Shown here: piece after piece, positions 54,869 to 64,000 of the stretch | Position numbering within the stretch: the stretch's first letter is position 1 | Layout of the letters: the number at the start of each line of letters is the position of its first letter | Origin: Asterochloris sp. CNOR1 | Lineage: Eukaryota > Chlorophyta > Trebouxiophyceae > Trebouxiales > Trebouxiaceae | NCBI GenBank assembly: GCA_963969365.1 | Contig: OZ017763.1 | Coordinates: 372,001 to 436,000 of the forward strand | Reading direction: 5' to 3' | DNA length: 64,000 bases | Position numbers and translations under genes: made by a program | The notes under the pieces: model-generated | The model's database searches: none | What the model was told of the DNA's origin: nothing | Seen by the model: only the letters and a program-made list of their open reading frames with translations

Positions 54869-57800
54869 TCAAACTTGGTCAAGGTGGAATAGGCGCTCGA
54901 GCCATCTGTTTCTAAAAACCCCAATAGGGTCAGCCTCAAGGACGGCGGATCTAAAGGTAGGAATCTGCTCCCAGAAGGCAGCCTGGGCATACTGGCCGAC
55001 AAAATCGTCACTGTCATTCAGAAATGGGGCATTCCACTTGGCCCAATGAGGCTTTGGTGGGGCAGGATGGGCGATGGCAGTCCAGGCCGCCATCACCTTC
55101 CTCACAAACTCTTCCCACTGCTGCGTATGCCTGCTGGACAGCACCTGCAGTTGGTGCACCATCGAACTTCACTGCATCAACTGCGCATGTCCAGTATGGG
55201 ATGCGATTACCCAGAAATTGCAGCATACTTAGTCCTTCAACTGCAGAGTGTGCCTGCTGTGCAGCATGAGTTCCAAGGTCACAAGTAATGATGCATCAGC
55301 ACCAGACCGCCACACTCCCTGCAGTCTAACTGGTGCAGGCAACTTGAGCCCTCAAACTCTTGATACGCTGCCTAAGCACTTGGTTTTGGTCAACCTGAGC
55401 ACTAGCCACTGGCAAATGCTGACATGCCAAGTGTTGTGTGCCAGGGCCATCCCGCAGACGGACAAATGCTGCTGCCAGGTGGCGCCAGCTGCAGGCAGGC
55501 TGAACGCATACACGACAGGCTTGCCACCATCAAGCAGTAGAGAGGGGGCCAACATCACTGGCTGACTCCCCGCAGCGTATGATCTCATTGGCATCGTATG
55601 CAGATTGGCAACAAGCAGTACGGGAGGTCACCTCCATCCAGCAGTAGAGACTTCCATCATCCACCTCCCCCATGTAGGCAGGCGACATCAGCTGCTCGCT
55701 ACCCCGTGTGAAGCGGCACTCCAACGCAACATTCAAAGGGCTGCACCTCAAACACAGACATTGAAATGTGCAGCACAGCTCTGCTCAAGAGCAGGATTCA
55801 CATTCAGCATGGCAGGCAGCCATGCAAAGCAAGGAAGGCACAGGGGCCATAGCTGAAGCCCAGCCATTTTGTGCAGCAAGCAAAAATTTGAGATATGGCA
55901 TCAGGAAACACGCTGAAGCACAGGACAAGAGCGCCAATGCTAAGGCAGGTCAGACTGGCTGCACGCCACCAATGTGCGGGGTACCAATGTGACTGGCAAA
56001 GTGCAGCACAGCCTGAGACCTGACGCAGGCGCAGCTTACTTGCGCCCCTGCTGCAGCTCTTCAGTGGCCAGCGCCACAGCTGCACGCCAGGCAGCCACCA
56101 CGTTTGAGAAGTCGGGCGCCACTTTGAAGCACATCTCTGCAAGTAAGCAGAGGAAGCAGCTCTGTGGTGGGCATGATGACAAGACAAGCCCAGTGGCTCC
56201 ACGGGTGAAACCAGAAATTCTTCTTGTGATGATGAGGTGACCCCTCAGTGAAGCCACTACCCATGTGCAGCTACAGGCCTGTAACGGGTTGCCGGAGAAC
56301 CGTGGGCTGGCAACACAGGCCATGCAGGGCCCATCAAAGTCGTTGACATGGTGGTCGTCAACAGCATGCCGTCAGTGAACGTCACGAGACCGCATGATTA
56401 CCACTACAGGAGCCGCAGCCCATACGCAGGCCCTGAGGGTTGCAGGGGGTTCCAGAGGGCTGTGGGCTGGCAAGGCAGCTCAGGGCTCACCAAAGTCATT
56501 GACAGGGTAGTTGTCAATTGCCTGCTGCCAGTGGATCGCCCGAGCCAGCGTCTTCACTCCGCTTCGCAGGTACCCCACTTTGTTCTCAAGGTGCAGCACG
56601 ATGAAGGTCAGGATGCCAGTCAGCACCTGCAGCAATTGGCAGTCGGCAAGGTTGGCGAGGCCTCTGTAACAGTGTCCAGATGTGGAGCAGCAAGATCCAG
56701 CTTCAGGTGCAGCTGAGGATGAAGGTCAGCATGCCAGTCTGTACCTGCATCTCAGGGGGCCGCGTTTGGGAGAGGCGCTGAAATGCACATTCCTTAAAAT
56801 TTGCATGTTGACCTGGATAGAAACACACAAGACATACGTGAATGTTGAGAGATGAAGGGTAAAGCTGCTGATCAGGCTGTCCAGGCGCAATATGGCAAAT
56901 TTCCAGGGGGCTGTGCCCCGTCTTCTGCAAGTAACCCCACCAACAGGTCTCCCCCCCCCCCCCCCCTTCCCCCCCAAAAGAGCTGTTTTCAGCGGCTGGC
57001 CGGCCCACACCTGCTCAGGCTAGCAGCCAACTGTCCTTCAATCAGGCCAGCACACCCACCTGCAGGTCAAACCACCCCGTGTGCTGGGCAAAGCTGCTGG
57101 TTAGCCCACCCAGGCGCGTCTCGGCATCCTGCAGGGGCTCGGCCCCATCTACATAGGACTGCAACCCTGGCTGCAGAGCTCCATTGGTGGGGCTTGGCAC
57201 GCGCCGCTGCATGGTGTTGATCCACAGCAGCTCGTGGTCATAAGGGTTCCTGCAGAAGCAAGAGGTGAGGCTCACAGGCCCTTGTGGGCACAAGGGTTCC
57301 TGCAGAAGCAAGAGGTGGGGCTCACAGGCCCACTGCTGCTTCAAGAATCTTCCTATCCCAACAGGAGCTGTGAGCTCATTCTGCCCATGATGAGATATCT
57401 TGGTGCGACACAAGCTGCTTAGTCCTTGGCCAGCGCCATTCAAACATCAGGGTTTGCTTTCGCAAATGCTGAAAAAGAAGTTGAAGCGGCTCACCACTGG
57501 TGCTTGAAGAAGCTGTGTGTCCCTGCGCCTGCAACAATGTCCAGCCTTGTGTCCGATGGGAGGCATGCCAGGTTGGGTGCCTGCCAGAACAGCTCCACAG
57601 ACCAGTTGTCCAGCACAAGACTCTGCAGCGCAATACCCGACTTTTCTGGTGAGAGGGCTGCCGAAAGCGCAGTACAGCTTGAGCGCTCGTCTGACACCAG
57701 ATTCCTGCGTTGCGCAAAGCAGCTTTCCCATCGTTCCCCACGGTCTTTGGGGTTAAGTGTCTTCTTAGCATGCCTCGAACAACAAACACCAACCCTTGCT

Positions 57801-60800
57801 GTACCAGAGCAGCTCTGCTGTCCATCAGTCCAGCATGAAGCCCTGCAGGCAGGATTGCTGTCTGTGCTATGCAATGCTGAGAGTGCAGCCCCCTCACTGC
57901 AGGTGTTGGGCCCTGCCAGCTCTCACCAACCTGCTGACTCCAGGTGCAAGGGTCACTCAGCGCGTATACATCTGTTGTATACATGACAGCATGCATCTGC
58001 AAGACTATCACACTGGAACCTGTACAGTCCACAGCGCAGCAACAGACCTGAGACAACTGCAAGCGCAAAACTTGAGCTGCCTGCAGCTGTCTCAGGGTTC
58101 ATCATGAGGGGGGTTGCACTGATCCACACTCATGGGCCGCCTCAGGTCAAGCACAGTGCTGCATTATGGGCAGCCCCAAGTCTGCTACCTGAGCTTCACC
58201 TTGAGGTGTGTGCAGTGCTCCTCATCCATTGCCCCGAAAAGGTCACCCATGCAAACTGAGAAATCGTTGTGCACTTGAACTGCACAGCAGAAGGGCAAAA
58301 GTGCCTTGAGAGCCCAAAACAACAGCCTTGTTCTGGCAGACAGCAGCGCAGCTTGTGTTCGGCTCCAAGACGCACAGTCTTATGCTGGCTGTCGCATCTA
58401 TGACTGTCAAATATGTGCAGCAGTTTCTTGCAGTTTCATACATGATTCACGAAAGGTGCTGTGAGCTCGACAGCAGAGACACCTGATGCAGTTACAAGAT
58501 GGCAAGGCAGCCCCCTCACCATATGGGGTTTCAAAATTGGAGTCCATGCGGAATGTGATGTCTGAAACAATGCCCATCAGACCAAAGTTGCCCCTGATGA
58601 CGGGCCAGAGGGGGTGTGAAGAGGTATAGGTGGCTGTCCCAATGGAGTTGACCACAGTGATGGACTCCACCGCGTTGCCCACATCACGACAGTGCTGCCC
58701 TGTACCCTGCAGGTGCAGTACCATATGAGCAGTGGTAGAGGCAAAAGCGTTGCCTGCAGCAGATGACATATGTGGCCTGCCTGCGCAGTGATGGCTGCAG
58801 TAGGCGCGTGTGCATTGCATGTCGTGAAGAGGAAGGAAAGAGAGAGGGGGTGCTGCTGATAGGCCAGGCAGGACTGGAGACAGCAGCCGCTCCAGCTGGC
58901 AGACCTCTGGAAAGGCAACTAAAAAGTCACTCCCTTGTACAGATATGGCAATGCCCCATCTGCTATTTGGCAAAGTATTGCAAGTACCCCATCAGCTTTC
59001 AGTTCCTGCATGTACAGCTGGCAGCTTGACTCACATAGCACAGGATCAGCAGCACCCACGAGCGGCATGGTAGAGCAACACTAGCAGCCTGTAAGCAGAT
59101 CTGTCATGATCCATGCAGTTGGCAGCTGAATCTCACATGGCAGAGCATCCCCAGCAGGCCGCCATACCGCACAGTGTTGATGATGGCATCAGTGCTGAGC
59201 CCAGTGTAGCCTATGGCTGCCTGCAGTGTTGACTGAGCAAGTTGGGCAACGGTTTTGCGTATCACAACCAAGGGCCACTTGCGGAAGGCCACGCTTCAGA
59301 GTGCATGCAGAGCTACATCGGCAGCTTGCTGCTTGGTCACAACTGGTGCTTCACGCAGGCCCCTGGGTGCCAGCAAGCAGCTCAGCCTGCACAGCGAGTT
59401 GCTGCTACACATGAAAGCAGCTCAAACTTGACAGTTAAGATCAAATGATAGGTGCTCGCCGCTCCTGCATCATCCATCCAGGCAGCAAGCTCGCCCGTGG
59501 TGACTCCAGCAGACACCTGAGAACATAGATCTTCAGGTTGGCGCTTTCTGCAGGCTAGAGGCTGCTCTCAAAGCAGTGTGTACACGCTGGCACACAGTGG
59601 CAGGGCTGCTGCTTGCGCCGACAGCAGGTTGCTGCTGCACGCTCTGCAGGCCAACTGCTGTTGGTGGGCTGCATTCCGAGATGCTGCAAGGCCTTTTGAC
59701 AAGCAGGCGAGCAGAGTCAGCACTGTGTAAAGAGTAGGAGCTGCAGACCTGAGGCACAATGGCTGTTGCTTGCTACAGCTCACCTGCACAAGCGCGGCTT
59801 GCCCAATGTGGGGCTCTGCCCTGCACAGCAGTATCATAGGCTGATCAGGATCTGTCTTGCAATAGGCTCAAGCTTACACAGCTGCACACATTGGAGCTGC
59901 CAGCAGCACAGCATGCAGACCTCCACAGTGTGCACTCAGGGTATGTTTAGACGGTGTATGTTCAGCAGCCTTGCATGTCCCTCCAGTTCAGAGCAGCTGC
60001 CAGGAGCGCAGAGGAGGCACAGGCAGACAGCAGGCGAGATTGATGAGCCTAACTCGCCTGCGCAGGACTCGTATCCGTTGCCCATCAGCTAAGAGCAGGG
60101 CCTTGGTGAACACCAGATCTGTGTTCTGCAAGCGGGACAGCGGGCAGTGTCAGGGGAAAGCCATGCCTGTTTGCTCAGACTAAAGGTCTGCCACAAAAAT
60201 GCAAGCGTTGCCATGCCCTATGCGCCCCACGAGAGGGAACCAACCTCATCATCTGCAAACACAGGCGTCCAGGTGTGGGCGTGCCCCACACAGCGCAGGC
60301 GCCGTCCGCTCTGCACCGCTGCCTGGATGATGGCTAGCAGGTCTGCCTGCGAGGTGGGGGTGAAGCTCTGGGGGATTTGTAGCTTGGGAGCAGTCCCCGC
60401 CCAGTTCTGCATGCAGGGCAGCGGCCAGACCCTCGGTGGATGGGCACAGTGAAGTCCAGGTACACACACTATGTAGCTAGCGCCTGACCATCGGTGCAGG
60501 CAAAATTGCAAGAATGAGATGGCGATGGGAGGCATGAACATCTGGAGGTGCAGCGAGGTAAGTAGGACACAGCCTTGGGGGGATTTCTGGCCTGTGGAGG
60601 CAGGCAGGACAATGGCCAAACCTTATTTGATTGGCCTGACCCTGAGATTAATTGGTGCTGAATCCCATCAAGCTGGCATGGGCACTTAAATGCTTGGAAG
60701 CAGCGCTGGCATGCACATGCAGGCGTAGGGCAGCCTGTATGCAAGCTTCTGTTGACGCAAGAGTGGCACAAGCGCGCCTTCGCCACGAGACAGGCCTGCG

Positions 60801-61716
60801 CTGTGGAGGCACTCAACCGCCAAGCATGGGGCTCATGCAGTCCCTGCTGCTCTTGGATTTGGGTGAGCTGAAGCCCTGCAGTTGTAACCCACTCAAAAGC
60901 CATTGGCTGGCATCTAGTCTGTGCTGGATTCGGTTCCATTGACTGCAGCAAGAGGGCCATGTGCAATAAATGGCTGCAACAGCAATACATGGCTGCCACA
61001 TAAGCATGTCAGCCCAAGACTGCAGAGGACTGACATCTCCCCTTCCTGCTGCCGCAGCCGTAGCAGAGGCAGAGGGAAGCCATGGTCACAGGATATGCTG
61101 CCCACACCTGCCAGGCATGAGGGTCATGCTTGAAGCGCCGCCCATCCTGTATGAGTGCAGCCTGGGGCTGCATCGGGTCTGCCGTGATTCCAGTGTCCAG
61201 CTCCAGACCTTGCGGGCAATGCTTCACCCAATGGTCGCAGACAGCCATGATGTCACGGTGCAGCCTGGCCTGGATGTCTGCCAGCTCCCCAGCCCCCTTC
61301 TGGGACACGCTGCTGTCCTCTGACAGCTGCTTCAGGCTGCGAAGCAGGAGCACCGTGCTGCTAAACGGCCCATGAAGGTGCGGGTGCTCCATGCCTGCAG
61401 CGCACAGGCATATTGTTGGCAAGTGACTCGGCCTGCTTCAAGCCTGTGAAGGAGTGCAGCCTCTACTGCCAACAGGTGGTTTGCATTCTAAGATGGCAAC
61501 AAACGATTCACATAGAGATGGCAGCATGGATGGCATGAGCACCTGTCAATGCCAACGTTTTGGGGGGCTTTCAGTCTCACCATGGTATAAGCCCTGGACC
61601 AAGGGATGCCCATTGTGGTGGGGGGACTGGATCTGCTGTGGTGACCGTGATAAACCAGCATTTGGATGTGGAGTGGGTGTGTCATTTGCCACAGGTAGAG
61701 AATACAAGCAGCCCAT
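54869..61716 (-). CDS. FAD-linked oxidase with ALO-type C-terminal domain (sugar-1,4-lactone oxidase/cholesterol-oxidase-like)
   Basis: Minus-strand exons in phase: 61581-61716, 61108-61394, 60245-60406, 60054-60125, 59460-59516, 59137-59220, 58520-58706, one ending at 57495 with unclear start, 57060-57249, 56491-56626, 56040-56136, 55554-55740, 54869-55144. The N-terminal FAD domain shows NWAGTAPKLQIPQSFTP, SGRRLRCVGHAHTWTP, VSAGVTTGELAAWMDDAG, RYGGLLGMLCHGTGQ and RGNFGLMGIVSDITFRMDS, the vanillyl-alcohol-oxidase fold. The substrate domain shows LDNWSVELFWQAPN, ARAIHWQQAIDNYPVNDF, NVALECRFTRGSEQLMSPA and PTFRSAVLEADPIGVFRN. Such enzymes oxidise a sugar lactone or sterol with O2 or a dye-like acceptor; the substrate is not deducible. 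The start at 61716 is the best ATG in phase but uncertain. At least one exon between 57600 and 58520 is unresolved. A HWAKWNAPF motif replaces the usual C-terminal HWGK. Confidence 0.87.
56300..56530 (-). repeat. Downstream copy of an oxidase exon end and donor
   Basis: On the plus strand, gtgggctggcaaggcagctc ... caaagtcattgac (56462-56503) is echoed by gtgggctggcaacacaggcc ... caaagtcgttgac (56302-56347), an offset of 156-160 bp. The first member contains the real exon end and donor at 56490/56491. Confidence 0.85.
56590..56812 (-). repeat. Copy of an oxidase acceptor/exon start
   Basis: The real exon start (plus-strand tgaaggtcaggatgccagtc ending at 56626) recurs as tgaaggtcagcatgccagtc near 56720-56744, offset about 118 bp. 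The copied unit sits beside an open stretch (56745-56812) that could be mistaken for an exon but does not fit in phase. Confidence 0.8.
56951..56975. repeat. Homopolymer C tract
   Basis: Sixteen C, two T and seven C lie in an intron of the oxidase gene. On the coding strand this is a G-run. Its exact length is likely to vary between individuals or sequencing runs. Confidence 0.97.
57242..57330 (-). repeat. Near-identical recent duplication of an oxidase 3' splice junction
   Basis: The 39-bp unit at 57242-57280 (aagggttcctgcagaagcaa ...) recurs at 57292-57330 with one difference (gtgagg against gtgggg), offset 50 bp. The first copy contains the real acceptor and first exon bases (exon top 57249). 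The second lies in the intron and carries a spare acceptor. Confidence 0.97.
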
Positions 61717-62032
61717 GCCTCCCGCGGCCAGAGGCGCTGGGATGCCACAAATGTGCTCCGAAGCCACTTGGCAGATGACTTGAAGATTATCAAATCAGTC
61801 GAAATATGCAAAGAAAAGCTGATGTTTCAGACCTCTGCGTCATGTAATCAACACTGAGCTGTTGAGCTTCGACTGGCAGCATGCTTACACATCTTGTTGG
61901 TCATCAATTGCAGCGTCCTCCATTCTTACAGAGCCCCAGCTTTTGTCATTGTCAGCATTGTGACACCATGTGGGCCTGCTGCGCCAAGCAATCCAGATCA
62001 GTCATGCGCTCCTGAAGGCCCATTGCGCCATC
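61717..62032. other. Intergenic stretch between topoisomerase stop and oxidase start
   Basis: About 315 bases lie between two minus-strand genes. It should hold the topoisomerase 3' UTR and the oxidase promoter. If the oxidase starts further upstream than 61716, part of this is coding. I see no distinct element. Confidence 0.45.
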
Positions 62033-63824
62033 TCAGAAAGCATGGAAGCTCATGAGGGGGTCCTCTCTCTTGCGGCCCCTGCCTCTTCCCCTCCCACGAC
62101 CCCTTCCCCGCCGGCCGCCGCGCCCTGCCCGCTTCACAAAGGCTTTCCCGTGCTTCACCTACAGCCACAGGCTGGACACGTCAAGCCCATAGGCTTGCTG
62201 AAGGGACCCAGGTCAAGGTCATGCCCGACCGCAGCTATGTGCCTGTTGGCATGCCGTATGGCAGCAGCATGGCACAGGCCAGCCCAGCGTACCTGATCCC
62301 CAAGTCAGCACAAAAGCAGCAGACATGGGGTTGGAAATCAACAAAGTGAGGATGAACCAAGTCCTGCTGTTGGGCAATACCAATGCTGGCCAAAAGGGCT
62401 GCTGCCCACTGCCTCAACTCGCCACTCTGCAGCAACACACTCTGTGCCTGCCAGTGGCTGCCAGGCTGCCCCTGGCTGCCACTGCCGCAACCACAGGGCG
62501 CGAGTGCGGAGGCAGCTGACTGCTGAGCTCCGGCCTGTCCCCCTCACCTCACAGAGCGGTTGCAGGAGGCTGCTGCACACCACGCAGCCGACATGGTGCG
62601 TCTCCCCGTCTGGCAGGGGGGATGCCCCTTTCTTGAAGTCCAGCACCAACAAACTTGAGCTGCACTCCTGCACAAAGAGGTATGCAGGGTGACTGCCAGT
62701 AAACAACAGCTGGAGCCCAGCCTGAGGCTGCACTCCCTGTATGTGCAGGAAGGCAGGGCAGCTGGCACCACTCTGCACTGGGTGACAGTAGGTTTTGTAA
62801 CCTGCTGCTGGGGGCAGCCACTTCAAGGCAACACCAGCAATTGATCTGAGACAGCGTGCCACATGGCATTGCATGCCACGCGAGCAAGTGTGATGGAAGT
62901 TCAGCTTGTCTTGAGCATAGGTCAGACAGTTACAGAGCTGCCGTGCAGCACTCAAGCCCCTCCCAGCGGTCAAACTGTGACACAGCTCAATGAAAGCAGC
63001 CTGCACTGGCTCCACCAATACCTCGCATGTCTGCTTGCTGGATACTTTGGCACTGTGTAGGTCCTTCGGCAGGTAGATGAGGAAGCTGCAGTGGTTGCAA
63101 TCCAACCGCCACTTTGGCGCAGACACAGGGTCCAGCACCAGCATCCCCTCATCGCACTCTGGGCAGGACGACACCTGTGCAGCAGAGCCAGCAGAGCTAC
63201 AGCCCGCAGGTGGCGGCATACAGCATATCAACAGCCAGAACAGCTGTTTTGGGAGCTCCCCAGGCGGTCACCCAGAGCTCAGCAGACAACAGGGAGGCAG
63301 TGTACAAACCGCCACGGCTGCAACAGAGCAGCGCTCACCCCTTGTTTGAGCATGCTGTGCCTGCACACAGGGTGAGGGCACTGTGTGCAGGGCATGCCAG
63401 CCTTGCCCTCCCCACCAGCCTGCAGGGCAGTCCCATGCATGGATTCAGGACAGGTGAGCAAGCAAGGGTAAGTGAGGAGAGCGCAGTGAGGGTCTGCAGA
63501 GAAGCAGCTGCCAGCAAGGGGCCCAGGCATGGGGCTCGCTACAAGGAAAGCAAAGGGGCATGCTGGCTGGCCAGCTGCATAGACTGGGAACCCGGTGCAG
63601 GTAGACAGTCTTTGTGATGGAGGGGCACCATGGCAGAAGGACGGCCTTCCTGCCCAGAAGCCCTTTCAGGCATTGGGCGCACTGGCTGCAGTACACATGA
63701 GGCACATGAAGACATTGGAGGCTGTGCTGCAGGTGGGGTGCACAGCTGCTTTTGAACTACTGCCTGGCCCTTCGTGAACCCACCTTGACATTCTCAAAGG
63801 GTGGCTGGTTGAAACAGAAAGGGC
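62033..63824 (-). CDS. TOP3B: DNA topoisomerase III beta, C-terminal part (gene continues beyond the window)
   Basis: Only the C-terminal zinc-finger and RG-rich part is present; the catalytic type IA domains lie upstream, outside the window. Minus-strand exons: 63784-63824, 63339-63419, 63022-63174, 62548-62667 and 62033-62124, with a small phase gap before the last. Recognisable blocks are PFCFNQPPFENVK, KAGMPCTQCPHPVCRHSM, CPECDEGMLVLDPVSAPKW, RLDCNHCSFLIYLPKDLH and ASPLPDGETHHVGCVVC, the order seen in TOP3B of animals and plants, not TOP3A. The last exon is an arginine-glycine stretch (GRGGRRGRGRGRGRGRGR), then KREDPLMSFHAF and stop. RG-rich tails bind RNA and the TDRD3 adaptor in animals, and are typical targets of PRMT1, whose gene lies 30 kb away; that link is inference only. 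The final 175 bases of the window belong to this gene but show no exon that I can place. Confidence 0.93.
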
Positions 63825-64000
63825 CTGCAGGCAGGCAGCACTGTCTGCGCTGCCCATGCGCACTCCAGGAACTATGGCACCTGAGGACAGCACTCATGCA
63901 CTACTTGCACAAAGGCACAGCACCTAGGCAAAGCAATTGATGCTTCACTCACAGAACTGCAGTGCACCTGAGCAAAGAGGAATTTGCACCACTGGCAGAG

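Noticed and set aside
56745-56812. Possible oxidase exon reading VNMQILRNVHFSASPKRG
   Set aside because: It has acceptor and donor, but ends in phase 2 while the next firm exon needs phase 0, and it adjoins a decayed copy of the next exon's junction.

Overview
The window is nuclear DNA of a green alga (chlorophyte). Its genes are split into many short exons, nearly every intron ends in TGCAG, the sequence is rich in CTG/CAG, and the encoded proteins are eukaryotic. I cannot name the species. Exon chains below were built by hand from reading frame, GT/GC...AG borders and codon phase; where phases close exactly I say so.

Layout. 420-9572 (+): P3B magnesium-type P-type ATPase, 5' end not resolved. 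9880-16923 (+): MscS-type mechanosensitive channel. 17223-19215 (-): isoprenylcysteine/phospholipid methyltransferase-like membrane protein with a probable transit peptide. 20220-20444 (-): 74-residue membrane/coiled-coil protein. 20575-23813 (+): Crypton-like tyrosine-recombinase gene with an in-frame stop. 24435-26353 (-): C2H2 zinc-finger protein of unknown family, also with an in-frame stop. 26813-32161 (+): protein arginine methyltransferase 1. 33833-54681 (+): one giant coiled-coil and low-complexity protein of roughly 3,300-3,400 residues. 54869-61716 (-): FAD-linked sugar-lactone/sterol oxidase-like enzyme. 62033-63824 and beyond (-): C-terminal zinc-finger and RG-rich part of DNA topoisomerase III beta.

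The genes do not form a pathway; this is ordinary eukaryotic gene order, with a small mobile-element-like island at about 20.5-26.4 kb.

The most striking signal is not a gene. In at least six genes the introns carry decayed tandem copies of the neighbouring exon-intron junction. Copies of the 3' splice site plus the first exon bases repeat mostly every 103-131 bp. Copies of the exon end plus the 5' splice site mostly lie about 155-176 bp downstream. Copies range from nearly identical (57242-57330) to barely recognisable. This suggests that introns here grow by repeated local duplication across splice junctions. Introns with GC donors and very short introns (58-74 bp) also occur.
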